DNA of 64,000 nt from Firmicutes bacterium HGW-Firmicutes-7 (GTDB lineage Bacteria; Bacillota; Clostridia; Lachnospirales; Vallitaleaceae): positions 62,001 through 126,000 of the forward strand of contig PGZO01000002.1 of assembly GCA_002841375.1 (NCBI GenBank), given 5' to 3'. Shown here piece by piece: positions 10,388 through 19,835 of this stretch. Within the stretch, counting starts at the first letter, position 1. The number at the start of each line of letters is the position of its first letter. The notes under the pieces were generated by a model. That model saw nothing but the letters and a program-made list of their open reading frames with translations, did not search any database and was not told the DNA's origin. Both the position numbers and the translations under genes were made by a program.

Positions 10388-13300
10388 TCAACTATTTAGT
10401 ATCTTTTCCCATATTTCCGTCTTAGTATGTTCTTTTAGTTGTTTATACTCATTCCCCGGAACACCTTTTTCAAATCGACAAACGGGCAAATATTGACAAA
10501 AATCACAGCCTGTTTCACGCTTTCTTTTATATGGATGAACCGATAGATTTCCCTCAATGATTGATGTGCCAATTTCTTTTACCTTCTCTGATACAAATTG
10601 CTTAAGAACTTCAAATTGTTCAATAGATGCCACACTGGAGGTTTTCGTTAACGCGCCATCCACTGTTAAAGCTACTGGAATAATATCTGATGCTTTTTCA
10701 ATACTTGCATCCATTTTTTTAATAATGTGTTGCTGATCAAGCACTAACCCCTTTAGCTTTAATTGCTTCATAATCAGCTTCTCTATTTGTTGTTTATTTC
10801 GTACAGGTACATCTTTAATAATGGGGTCATCAATGTGAAAATAAAATACACCTGCTGGAACAACTTTTTTATGTGATTCATTGGACTTTTTTAGCTCTGT
10901 AACTGAATTTAAATATATAAACAACTGAAGTTGCAGCCCATAATATAATGCAACCAAATCAAAGTTTTGGTTCCCTGACTTATAATCAACAACGGTTAAA
11001 TATAATGCATCCTCATCCTCATAGGCATCTACTCTATCAACGCGTCCGTTGAGCTTCATCGTTTTATTATTGGAAAAATCAATTGTTAAGGCTTCAATTT
11101 TATCTCTGTTGGCATCAAAAGCAAGCTCATATTCAATAGGTCTAAATTCGCCCATAGCTATTTGACCTGCAATGGCCCAAAGGGCTCTTTTTGTAACTCT
11201 AATTAATCTCTTGACTAAGTAAATATTTCTTGAGTTACTCGTAAAGATACCTCTATGTTCTTCTTCTACTACTTCATTTACCGCTTCTTCTACAAGCATA
11301 TCTCTCACATCATCTTGTAGGTTTTTCCAATCCAATCCTCTTGCTTCAATTTTTCTCGAACATTTATCAATAGCTTTGTGAAATAATGTCCCTATATCTG
11401 GCATTTTTATAGAATAGTCTAACCTTTCCTTGAGGTTAAGTCCATAATCCATAAAATGAGCAAATGGGCATTTTGCAAATGATTCAAGTCTGGATACACT
11501 ATTATTAAGTTCGTTACCATAAATAGCCTCCACCGCAGAAGGACACAAATCAATTTCATCATTATTATCTGTTAATGCTTTCTCAAAGTAATGAATAATT
11601 CCGCTCCAATTCTCTTCATTGTAATACCAACGATATAATCCCTTCAATTGCATGTCATCTTGAATAGAATCTACGTGCTTAAGTTTATTTACCATTTGAT
11701 AAAAGGTCGGCTTTGGTTTATTTACAACACATTTATTCAAATAAATCTCATCAAGATCAATTATTTTAATCTGTGAATACATTTTTTTAATCGAATAAAA
11801 TAATAAAGAAGGGCGCATTGACTTCCCTTGTAAGTCTGATTTGGAATAGCTTAAATAAAGCTTTTCACTTACTCTAGTAAGCGCCATATATAAGCTGAAT
11901 TGTTCTTTAAATACATTTTCCTTATTATCTGGTGCTAGTTTAATCCCTAATGACTTTAATTGTACTCTTTCTAAATCTGATATTATATTTGGTTTATCTA
12001 TTACTTTAGGTACTTTTCCCTCATTAAACCCGATAACAAAAAGCGCTTTCGTTTCCTTTAGCCTTGTTCTTTCTAAATCACCAACAACAACTTGATCCAA
12101 ACCAGGTGGCACTAATCCCATTTCACATTCCTCTAAGCCCGCTTGAAGTAATGCTGAATATATTTTTGTAGATGCCGTTTGATCACCTAATATTTCCACA
12201 ATTTGATCCAGTATTTCAACGACCATCTTATATATTTGTTCATATTCCTTTTGATATAATAACTGTCCATCTTTTTCAAAAGCCAATACAAGTTGATTAA
12301 TCTTGCCTTCTACATCAAGGGCTCTCATAAATTGAAATAGTCCCTTTGTGATTTTTACAACTGTGCTTTCTTTTGTATAAATGGCTTCCCTAAGTTGTAG
12401 GAGTGGTGATATTATTTGTTCCTTTACGTTATTAATGTTGTCCATTATACATTTGGCATATGCAGATTCTTTGGCTAGTCCTGGATAGGGCCGTTCCCAC
12501 GGCATTTCCCATGCCTTACGGCCTCTTATTCCATATGCTAACACATAGTTTTCAATACGATCCATTGCTTCTTGACTAATATCCAAAAATCCGGTCTTAA
12601 TATATCTAAATACGCTCGAATAATCAAAATCCTTATTGATAATTTCAAGGGCTGATGTTAGTAGCTCTACTAATGGATGAAGCAAAATTGTTTTTTTCTT
12701 ATCCATAAAATAAGGGATTTCATATTGATCAAAAATTTGTTTTATGATTGTTTCATACCCAATAAGGTCACCTGATACAACGGCAATATCCTTGTATCGA
12801 TATTTTTTTTCATAAATTAGTTTCATAATCGAATCTGCTACATATTGTATTTCTTTTCTCATATTTGAGGCTTGACACATAATAAGTCCTTGAGGCTTAT
12901 AGGGATAAACTTCATAAGGATACCGATATATATTTTTTTCTAAATGTGCAATTTCCGAATTATTTTTGAATCGATAGGGGCTGTAATCATCAATCCATGA
13001 AAATGGCATAATTTGAACTTTTTCTTTTGAAGCAATCTCTAGAAGTTGGTTAAGCACTTTTTTACTTTCATAAAACAACTGGCTTTCATCCTCAAAATCA
13101 TTTGGATCTTCTTTTGAATCAAGAGTAAGCACGATATGTACATTTCTAGATTTTTTTAATAGTTCCCCAATAACCTTGAATTGTATTGGTGTAAATCCAT
13201 AAAAACCGTCTATAAAAATATCTGCATCTTTTAACCATTTATTCCTTGATATTCCTTCAATAAGTAAATCCATTGTATTCTCAGATGTAATATATTTTTC

Positions 13301-13810
13301 ACTTAAATAATTCTTATAATCCTTTAATAACATTGCGGCATCATTGATTTTTTCTTTAAGTAATGTGCTCTTAATTTCTTCATTTATTTTTTTGAAGTCA
13401 TCCTCTTGCCAGTTATATTGATACAGCTCTGTAAGAAGCCCTTTTAGTTCCTTAACATAACCCTTTTTTCTAATATTACTACCGGCAATCGTATATTTAT
13501 CTTTTGCATCTTCTACAATCTTTCTAATGACCATGCCCTTTCCGGTTTCTTTTAGTAGGGTTTTATTAGCCAAGGCTAGATCATCATATATTCTATAAGC
13601 AAGCCTTCCAAAACTTAGTATTTCTATATTCATGATCCCCTTTCTAGGGTGAAGCTGAATTAAGTCTTGTTGCGTTTGCAGTGTGAATTGTTCAGGTACA
13701 ATTACTAAAAAAGGTAAGCTTTTCTCACTTAAAGATTGTTTAATCATTAAGTCATGAATATAATGCGTTTTACCTGCGCCAGAACTACCTAATATTAGTT
13801 GTAATCCCAA
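10388..13810 (-). CDS. addB: ATP-dependent helicase/nuclease subunit AddB
   Basis: AddB works with AddA in resection of double-strand breaks before RecA loading. The 1140-residue protein begins with a Walker A loop GSSGAGKT at residues 8-15, has an inactivated helicase-like core, and ends with a RecB-type nuclease domain containing VVDYKSGNQNFD (catalytic Asp and Lys). Four cysteines of the iron-sulphur staple are present: one in SFAKCPFAHF (about residue 785) and three at about 1102, 1105 and 1111 (CDFCQYLPVC). Length is normal (about 1150). addA is not adjacent: downstream is the V-ATPase operon, upstream a deacetylase. Confidence 0.96.
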   Translation of the reverse strand: MGLQLILGSSGAGKTHYIHDLMIKQSLSEKSLPFLVIVPEQFTLQTQQDLIQLHPRKGIMNIEILSFGRLAYRIYDDLALANKTLLKETGKGMVIRKIVEDAKDKYTIAGSNIRKKGYVKELKGLLTELYQYNWQEDDFKKINEEIKSTLLKEKINDAAMLLKDYKNYLSEKYITSENTMDLLIEGISRNKWLKDADIFIDGFYGFTPIQFKVIGELLKKSRNVHIVLTLDSKEDPNDFEDESQLFYESKKVLNQLLEIASKEKVQIMPFSWIDDYSPYRFKNNSEIAHLEKNIYRYPYEVYPYKPQGLIMCQASNMRKEIQYVADSIMKLIYEKKYRYKDIAVVSGDLIGYETIIKQIFDQYEIPYFMDKKKTILLHPLVELLTSALEIINKDFDYSSVFRYIKTGFLDISQEAMDRIENYVLAYGIRGRKAWEMPWERPYPGLAKESAYAKCIMDNINNVKEQIISPLLQLREAIYTKESTVVKITKGLFQFMRALDVEGKINQLVLAFEKDGQLLYQKEYEQIYKMVVEILDQIVEILGDQTASTKIYSALLQAGLEECEMGLVPPGLDQVVVGDLERTRLKETKALFVIGFNEGKVPKVIDKPNIISDLERVQLKSLGIKLAPDNKENVFKEQFSLYMALTRVSEKLYLSYSKSDLQGKSMRPSLLFYSIKKMYSQIKIIDLDEIYLNKCVVNKPKPTFYQMVNKLKHVDSIQDDMQLKGLYRWYYNEENWSGIIHYFEKALTDNNDEIDLCPSAVEAIYGNELNNSVSRLESFAKCPFAHFMDYGLNLKERLDYSIKMPDIGTLFHKAIDKCSRKIEARGLDWKNLQDDVRDMLVEEAVNEVVEEEHRGIFTSNSRNIYLVKRLIRVTKRALWAIAGQIAMGEFRPIEYELAFDANRDKIEALTIDFSNNKTMKLNGRVDRVDAYEDEDALYLTVVDYKSGNQNFDLVALYYGLQLQLFIYLNSVTELKKSNESHKKVVPAGVFYFHIDDPIIKDVPVRNKQQIEKLIMKQLKLKGLVLDQQHIIKKMDASIEKASDIIPVALTVDGALTKTSSVASIEQFEVLKQFVSEKVKEIGTSIIEGNLSVHPYKRKRETGCDFCQYLPVCRFEKGVPGNEYKQLKEHTKTEIWEKILNS

Positions 13811-13967
13811 TTATATCACCTCGTAATTCATCATTATTAATTATCTCTATTGCTTTCAAAAAATAACGAGACACAAGGCTAAAATTTGACTATTTAGCTT
13901 CATGCCCCATTGCATAAATATCATCTGGTTGTATACTTTTGACCTATAACCATATTATAGGCCTGTT

Positions 13968-15098
13968 TTAGTATAAATACAACTCATAATTGTTTAGTTT
14001 TTCTGCATTAACCTTTTCTTTAAGCTCCTCTGGAACAGCTATTCTTTCTGGGTTTCCATCAGATATATATTTCATATCCTTATGATCTTCATAGTATGTC
14101 AGCCACCACCAAAGATCCCCTTCCGCTCCCTCTGAACCTCTAACTCTTGGGCAATTAAAAGCATCAAAATCAACATGTATTGGTGCAACCATCGGCCCGC
14201 TTGGTCCTTCTCTAAATCCTAGCTGATATTCATAATTATTCCCTTCAAAGGAGCCATTTACTACAAACTTTCTATACGCTTCCTCTGGTCTAATACCATG
14301 AGGATAAGTAATTGTATTGACAACATAACCTGGTATGGTTGTTTTAATTAATGTATCTACTTTGCCAATTTCTTCTTGAACTTGTTCTCCCGTAAGCTGA
14401 GACAACTTAGGATGGGTATTCGTGTGATTACCAATTTGATAACCGTTATCTACCAGCCACTTCAGTCTCTCTTCATAAGCTCCAGCTCCTTCAAACGCGC
14501 CATTACCACCGTTTATATAAAGGATCGCTTCTTTCCCAAAATCAGGATTAACCTTGTAAAATTCTTCAAGCAAATATATTGCAGTTCCCTTTTTGGGTAC
14601 AAGCTTTCCTCCAACCTCTTCCAATGAAAAGGTTGTGCTAAGCCCATCATCAAAAGTAAGAACGATAGGTGTAAATCCAGCTTCAACCTTAATATTGCTA
14701 TTTTTATAATCCTCCATAGATATTAAGCGATAGCCATGCTCATATAAATAATTTAAATCTTTAACAAAATCAGTCTCTGTTCTATGATAAGGTGGCTGGT
14801 CACTAATTCCATGATACATTACAACCATAATATGCCCAGCTTCATAAGGCTTTACTTCTTCATAATTAATTTCTACTTCAGCTTGACGATCCTCCTCTTT
14901 TTGAAGTGTAGTATCGTCTTCTGGAAGATCTGCTTCTGGCAGTACTTCTTCAAGTGAAGGATTTTCGTTAATCTTAGGCAGTTCCTTTGAACAACCTACT
15001 AATATAAAAGTGAGCAAAAGTAATAAATAAGGAATTTTTTTAATTTTCAAAATAATACCTCTTTTGTATTTTATTTTTTGTGATGTTGACTTTATCAT
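13968..15098 (-). CDS. Polysaccharide deacetylase lipoprotein (NodB family)
   Basis: A 376-residue exported protein. The N-terminus has a hydrophobic stretch ending in a lipobox (FILVGCS), then a low-complexity acidic linker (residues 40-80) and a NodB-type carbohydrate esterase domain. Metal-site motifs are IVLTFDDGLS (the double Asp) and GNHTNTHPKLSQL (the HxxxH). The C-terminal part (FEGNNYEYQLGFREGPSG...) is that of clostridial PdaA/YheN-like deacetylases that modify peptidoglycan or other wall glycans. Start choice is open: ATG at 15098 has AGGATAGGA upstream, but a TTG at 15050, seven bases after AGAGG, would give a cleaner signal peptide (MKIKKIPYLLLLL). Substrate is not known from sequence. 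Confidence 0.9.
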   Translation of the reverse strand: MIKSTSQKIKYKRGIILKIKKIPYLLLLLTFILVGCSKELPKINENPSLEEVLPEADLPEDDTTLQKEEDRQAEVEINYEEVKPYEAGHIMVVMYHGISDQPPYHRTETDFVKDLNYLYEHGYRLISMEDYKNSNIKVEAGFTPIVLTFDDGLSTTFSLEEVGGKLVPKKGTAIYLLEEFYKVNPDFGKEAILYINGGNGAFEGAGAYEERLKWLVDNGYQIGNHTNTHPKLSQLTGEQVQEEIGKVDTLIKTTIPGYVVNTITYPHGIRPEEAYRKFVVNGSFEGNNYEYQLGFREGPSGPMVAPIHVDFDAFNCPRVRGSEGAEGDLWWWLTYYEDHKDMKYISDGNPERIAVPEELKEKVNAEKLNNYELYLY

Positions 15099-15158
15099 AT
15101 TTTCCTATCCTTAACAATACACTATAATAATTAGAAGTATTTAGGTTAAGGAGGCTTT

Positions 15159-15593
15159 ATGGGTTCAACTAAAATTTTAGTATTTCGTTTGAAGGAAATC
15201 ATTTATACCGTTTTGTTCATTGGCTTGGGTGTGCTCTTAATACTATTATTAGTTTTTATGTTTTCTAAGAAAGATAAAACTATACCTACACTCGAATACG
15301 TACCAGGAGTGTATTCCTCTTCGGTCTTACTCGATAACCAGCCCATTAATGTTGAAGTAATTGTAGATAGAAATCATATCAATTCTGTAAAATTAATTGA
15401 TTTAAATACTACAACAGAAACATTATTTCCACTATTAAAAGAAGCAATGAGCAACATCGAAACACAGCTAACAGGAGATGCAACCATAGCGACATTGGAA
15501 ATCAAATCTGAGTTCAAATACACATCAGCATTACTTCTTGAAGCCATTAATGGAGCATTATCAAAAGCATCAATCGAAGCAGTACATAAATAA
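15159..15593 (+). CDS. Membrane-anchored FMN-binding-like domain protein without the flavinylation motif
   Basis: A 144-residue protein with one N-terminal membrane helix (about residues 12-34) and an extracytoplasmic alpha/beta domain. The order of elements (YVPGVYSSSVLL, VEVIVDRNHINSVKLID, then YTSALLLEAINGAL) resembles the FMN-binding domain of RnfG/NqrC-type proteins, but the SGAT threonine that carries FMN is replaced: the matching place reads IKSEFKYTSALLLEAI. It is therefore unlikely to be a covalent flavoprotein. AAGGAGG is 4 bases before the ATG. It is divergent from the deacetylase and ends 3 bases before the convergent 91-residue gene. Function unknown. Confidence 0.75.
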   Translation: MGSTKILVFRLKEIIYTVLFIGLGVLLILLLVFMFSKKDKTIPTLEYVPGVYSSSVLLDNQPINVEVIVDRNHINSVKLIDLNTTTETLFPLLKEAMSNIETQLTGDATIATLEIKSEFKYTSALLLEAINGALSKASIEAVHK

Positions 15594-15595
15594 CG

Positions 15596-15871
15596 TTATA
15601 GTTTCCAATTAAGCCAATACAAATCAAGCTCTTCATTAACAATTGCAGAATAATACTTATCAACAATTTCAAATAGCTCAGATTCATCTTCTAGCTTTAT
15701 TGTAATAGAATTAGCACTCTTGCTGATTCTTTTATTTTTATCTTTCGTCGTTTCGATATACTTATCAAGATTTGCCAGAAAAGTTTGTTTGTGATCCTTT
15801 GTAATTTCTTCATAACCATCCATCTCAGCAACTAATTCTTCAATAAACTCATCTTTTGAAAATTTTATCAT
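15596..15871 (-). CDS. Small hypothetical protein (91 residues)
   Basis: A soluble, charged, mainly helical protein of 91 residues that I do not recognise. It has no Cys, no membrane helix and no known motif; the C-terminus is aromatic (DLYWLNWKL). The ATG has GAGGTGAACGT upstream, an acceptable ribosome site. Its stop codon lies 3 bases from the stop of the convergent FMN-binding-like gene. Upstream, 51 bases away, is the lipid kinase on the same strand. Confidence 0.7.
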   Translation of the reverse strand: MIKFSKDEFIEELVAEMDGYEEITKDHKQTFLANLDKYIETTKDKNKRISKSANSITIKLEDESELFEIVDKYYSAIVNEELDLYWLNWKL

Positions 15872-15922
15872 ACGTTCACCTCATATTTTTATTTGTATAT
15901 AATACTAAATCATGTACTATTA

Positions 15923-16819
15923 TTACGCTGAAATAACCTTGAGTTTTTTTTGTAACACTTTAATTTTCAGCGGAAAATCAGGTCCAACTTCACCATCAAT
16001 ATCTGACTCTTCAAAGGTTTCTAGCCCTTCAAGACATTCTATATCAATCTTGTTAATTTGATAATACACAACGTTTTTATCATCTAAATGCTCCCCGGTA
16101 ATAATTTTACGAAATAAGGTTGGCAAATAATTTATTGAACATTCTTTTATACCAACAAAGTCCATATAACCATCATCTAAAGCTGCCTCTTTTGCGATTT
16201 TATTAAAACCTCCAGCACTAGAACCATTTAATAGGAGAAACAAGAAAAAATAATCATCAATAATATTTTCACCTGTATCAATCTTAAATCTTATTCTTCT
16301 AAATTTAGGCAATTGTTGTACGCCTTTAATGTAATATGCTAATTTCCCTAAGGTGTTTTTAAACTCAATATCAATATTTTGAGATATGTTTGTAAACAAA
16401 CCTCCGCAACATACATTGATAAAATATTTATCGTTTACCTTTCCAACATCAATTTCTCGTATTTTCATTTCTGATAGAAGCTCAACTGCCTCTGAAAAAT
16501 TAAATGGAATACCTAAGTGATTTGCGAAATCATTGGCAGTCCCTGCCGGAATAACACCTAGAGGTAAGTCAATATTGTTGTTGATCATGGAGTTGACAAT
16601 TTGATTAACAGAACCGTCCCCTCCCGCTACTATAATTGCTTTACAATCCGTAAGGTCCTTGTCTAGGAGACAAGTTGAGAAATCAATGGTTTCTTTCGTT
16701 CTTAAAACCCGAACTTCATAACCTTTATCTTGAAAAACCTCTATAAAATAATCAATTTTACTTGGAAAAGTTCTTGCCCCTGCCATTGGATTGTAGATTA
16801 ACTGAACATATTTACCCAT
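15923..16819 (-). CDS. Diacylglycerol kinase-family lipid kinase (YegS/DgkB type)
   Basis: A 298-residue protein of the DAGK catalytic family. It has the N-terminal strand YVQLIYNPMAGAR, the nucleotide-binding loop IIVAGGDGSVNQIVNSMI and PLGVIPAGTANDFANHLGIP (GGDGT-like and GTxNDF motifs), and a beta-sandwich C-terminal lobe with INVCCGGLFTN and DGYMDFVGIK. Members phosphorylate diacylglycerol or related lipids on the inner membrane face; the exact lipid cannot be told from sequence. It starts at ATG with AAGGAAAAA upstream. Confidence 0.92.
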   Translation of the reverse strand: MGKYVQLIYNPMAGARTFPSKIDYFIEVFQDKGYEVRVLRTKETIDFSTCLLDKDLTDCKAIIVAGGDGSVNQIVNSMINNNIDLPLGVIPAGTANDFANHLGIPFNFSEAVELLSEMKIREIDVGKVNDKYFINVCCGGLFTNISQNIDIEFKNTLGKLAYYIKGVQQLPKFRRIRFKIDTGENIIDDYFFLFLLLNGSSAGGFNKIAKEAALDDGYMDFVGIKECSINYLPTLFRKIITGEHLDDKNVVYYQINKIDIECLEGLETFEESDIDGEVGPDFPLKIKVLQKKLKVISA

Positions 16820-16972
16820 TTTTTTCCTTCTTTCTATACGATCTATTACACATAAATGACATTCATGCGCTTTCTCTCACCCTAATTATTATATCACATT
16901 TCTCTGATAATCCAATAATTTAAATTATAATCTTAACGCTTAGCCTTTAATAGGCTAAACACATATCTAGCA

Positions 16973-17032
16973 AAATGCACCCCCTTTTTGTTGTTCACTT
17001 TAATACTTGCAAACAACATTGGGCGTGCATTT
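16973..17032. repeat. Nested inverted repeat after the transaldolase gene
   Basis: AAATGCAC (16973-16980) and GTGCATTT (17025-17032) form an outer 8-bp stem; inside, GTTGTT and AACAAC form a second stem around a 15-base AT-rich centre. It lies just after the stop of the transaldolase gene. A second perfect hairpin TTAGCCT/AGGCTAA lies at about 16939-16957. Neither has a clear T-run on the minus strand, so calling them terminators would be a guess. Confidence 0.5.
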
Positions 17033-17059
17033 CATAAAATTACTCAACTTATCTTTTCT

Positions 17060-17704
17060 TTATTTAGGAACACTTTCCCAATCTTTTAAAAATCTTTGAA
17101 TGCCTATATCCGTTAATGGATGCTTCAGCATTTGCACAATTACACCATAAGGAATCGTAGCGATATGTGAGCCTGCTTTTGCTGCATCAAGAACATGAAT
17201 TGGATTTCTTATGCTAGCTGAAATTATTTCTGTCTCTATACCATGAATATCAAAAATTGCAGCAATATCAGCTACTAAGTCCATTCCTACAGAGCCAATA
17301 TCATCTATTCTACCTAGAAATGGGCTCACATAGGTTGCGCCTGCTCTAGCAGCCATTAATGCTTGAGGTGCTGAAAAAATCAACGTTACATTTGTTTTAA
17401 TACCTTCTGCTGAAAAGATCTTAACTGCTTTTAGACCCTCTTGTGTAATTGGAACTTTTATAACAATGTTTTTATGAAGCTTAGATAATTTTCTGCCCTC
17501 ATTAACCATACCCTCTGCCTCTAAACTAATTACCTCAGCGCTGATTGGTCCATCTACAATGCGTGTAATCTCTTGAACAACTTCCTCAAAAACCCTGCCT
17601 TCTTTAGCTATTAACGAAGGATTTGTCGTAACGCCAGAAATAATTCCCATATCATTGGCCATCTTAATCTCTTCTACATTTGCTGTATCAATAAAGAACT
17701 TCAT
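17060..17704 (-). CDS. fsa: Fructose-6-phosphate aldolase/transaldolase (TalC/FSA family)
   Basis: A 214-residue single-domain TIM-barrel aldolase. It begins [14 protein letters not shown], has [13 protein letters not shown], the catalytic Lys in [36 protein letters not shown] and the C-terminal helix [15 protein letters not shown], all typical of the short TalC/FSA group. Clostridial members usually act as transaldolases in the non-oxidative pentose phosphate pathway, which fits the transketolase gene 28 bases upstream. A GTG nine bases further upstream is in frame, but the ATG at 17704 has GGGAG at the right distance and gives the family N-terminus. Confidence 0.95.
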   Translation of the reverse strand: MKFFIDTANVEEIKMANDMGIISGVTTNPSLIAKEGRVFEEVVQEITRIVDGPISAEVISLEAEGMVNEGRKLSKLHKNIVIKVPITQEGLKAVKIFSAEGIKTNVTLIFSAPQALMAARAGATYVSPFLGRIDDIGSVGMDLVADIAAIFDIHGIETEIISASIRNPIHVLDAAKAGSHIATIPYGVIVQMLKHPLTDIGIQRFLKDWESVPK

Positions 17705-17732
17705 TAAGCTCACTCCCTTTCTCTTTAATATA

Positions 17733-19709
17733 TTAATTGTTTACTAACAACTCCCCTTGTTTTATTACATTCTCAACGGTTAATCCCATTAATTCATATA
17801 CCTTATTAGCGGGACCAGAGGCACCAAAAGAATCAATTCCTATAACTTTTCCCTTTTTGCCGACGTATTTATACCATCCCATAGTTGTGCCCGCTTCAAC
17901 TGCAATTATTTTAGCATCTTCTGGTAATATTTGATTTTGATAAGCTTGAGGTTGTTCATCAAATAGTTTCCAAGAAGGCATGCTGACAACTCTCGTTGAT
18001 ATTCCTTTTAATTCTAATGCTTTTGCTGCTTCATAAATCAATTCAACTTCTGAACCAGAAGCAACAAGGATTAAATCTACATCTTTACTTTCTTCTTTAA
18101 TGATATAAGCTCCCTTATACAATCCTTCTCCCGAAGTATCGTACTGTGTTAAGTTTTGTCTTGATAAAATTAATGCAGTCGGTGTCGACGCACTTGTCAG
18201 TGCCATATACCATGCTGCCGCGGTTTCTTTCGCATCAGCAGGGCGAATAACATTAAAATTAGGAATACTTCTAAGCATCGTTAGTTGTTCAATAGGTTGA
18301 TGCGTTGGACCATCTTCACCAACACCAATACTATCATGTGTCATAATATATATTACTGGCAAATTCATTAATGATGCTAAGCGCATGGAAGGTTTCATAT
18401 AATCACTAAACACAAAAAATCCTGCTACATAAGGAATTAACCCTCCATGTAGTGCAATGCCGTTTGCCATTGCAGTCATTGCGTGTTCCCTTACCCCAAA
18501 ATGCAAATTCGAACCACTATGATCTTCTTTACCAAAATGTCCTCGATCTTCCATAATGGTCTTTGTAGAAGGTGATAAATCAGCAGATCCACCGATCAAA
18601 TTGGGTACTGCTTTTGATAGCTTATTTAAAACTTCATAGGAGGATACTCTTGTCGCTTTTGCGCCTTCATAACGCCAAAAATCTTTGATTTTCAATATAT
18701 CTTCTAAGTAATCGTTGCCCAACCATTTTTGAAGGTCCTTTGCTAGGTCTTGATGCGTGAGCGTATATTGTGCATATAGTTTATTCCAATCCGCTTCCTC
18801 TTCTTCCAAACGAGATACTACTGTAGCCATATGCTCTGTAACAGAAGTTGGAATTGTAAAAGGTTGTGCTGTCCAACCAAAAAATTCTTTTGTTGCTATT
18901 ATATTTGCATCACCAAGGGGTTCTCCATGAGCAGATGCTTTTCCTTGCTTCGTTGGGCAACCATATCCAATCAACGTTGTTACTTTTATTAACGTCGGTT
19001 TTTGCGTTTCCTTTTTAGCTGCTTCAATTGCTTTTTCTATTGCATCCGTATCATTGCCATCCGAAATTTCAATTACTTGCCATCCATAAGCTTCAAATCT
19101 CTTTGAAACATCTTCTCTAAAAGCAATATCTGTATCCCCTTCGATGGAAATTGAATTAGAGTCATAAAATAATACTAACTTTCCAAGGCCTAGCGTACCT
19201 GCTAAAGATGCTGCCTCACCTGATATCCCTTCCATTAAGCATCCATCCCCACATAAAGCATAAGTATAGTGGTCCATAATGTTAAAGCCTTCACGGTTAA
19301 ATTTACTCCCTAGATAGCTTTCTGCTAAAGCCATTCCAACTGCTGTAGCAATACCTTGACCAAGTGGGCCTGTCGTCATTTCTACACCAGTAGTATGGCC
19401 ATATTCTGGATGACCTGGTGTTTTACTTCCTAGCTGCCTAAATTGTTTAATATCTTCAATCGTAAGTCCATATCCAAATAAATGTAATAATGAATACAAA
19501 AGCATTGAGCCATGACCTGCTGACAAAACGAATCTATCTCTATTAATCCATTTTGGATTGTTAGGATTATGCTTCATATGTTTTGCCCATAAAGTATAAG
19601 CCATTGGTGCAGCACCCATAGGTAACCCTGGATGCCCAGAGTTGGCTTTTTGAATAGCTTCTGCGGATAAAACTCTTATTGCGTTTATCGTATCTTGATC
19701 TAATTTCAT
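17733..19709 (-). CDS. tkt: Transketolase
   Basis: Thiamine diphosphate enzyme moving two-carbon units between sugar phosphates. The 658-residue protein has the three usual domains: ThDP-binding with [33 protein letters not shown] and [19 protein letters not shown]; the pyrimidine domain with [14 protein letters not shown] and [18 protein letters not shown]; and the C-terminal domain from about residue 525. The start was moved to ATG 19709 ([12 protein letters not shown]), seven bases after AAGGAG; the longer frame adds 12 unlikely residues. It forms an operon with the transaldolase gene. Confidence 0.97.
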   Translation of the reverse strand: MKLDQDTINAIRVLSAEAIQKANSGHPGLPMGAAPMAYTLWAKHMKHNPNNPKWINRDRFVLSAGHGSMLLYSLLHLFGYGLTIEDIKQFRQLGSKTPGHPEYGHTTGVEMTTGPLGQGIATAVGMALAESYLGSKFNREGFNIMDHYTYALCGDGCLMEGISGEAASLAGTLGLGKLVLFYDSNSISIEGDTDIAFREDVSKRFEAYGWQVIEISDGNDTDAIEKAIEAAKKETQKPTLIKVTTLIGYGCPTKQGKASAHGEPLGDANIIATKEFFGWTAQPFTIPTSVTEHMATVVSRLEEEEADWNKLYAQYTLTHQDLAKDLQKWLGNDYLEDILKIKDFWRYEGAKATRVSSYEVLNKLSKAVPNLIGGSADLSPSTKTIMEDRGHFGKEDHSGSNLHFGVREHAMTAMANGIALHGGLIPYVAGFFVFSDYMKPSMRLASLMNLPVIYIMTHDSIGVGEDGPTHQPIEQLTMLRSIPNFNVIRPADAKETAAAWYMALTSASTPTALILSRQNLTQYDTSGEGLYKGAYIIKEESKDVDLILVASGSEVELIYEAAKALELKGISTRVVSMPSWKLFDEQPQAYQNQILPEDAKIIAVEAGTTMGWYKYVGKKGKVIGIDSFGASGPANKVYELMGLTVENVIKQGELLVNN

Positions 19710-19835
19710 TGTTATACTCCTTATTATAATATAAAAAGCTTTCAATTATGAAAAGCTAATAGTAACAAATTTGATAGATAGTGTTTACAGCTGTATATTA
19801 ATACACTAAAGTATAGCTGTCAATCTTTTCTTTGA

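Noticed and set aside
19786-19835. Imperfect inverted repeat ACAGCT/AGCTGT after the BrxD-like gene as a terminator
   Set aside because: Stem is bulged and no T-run follows on either strand.
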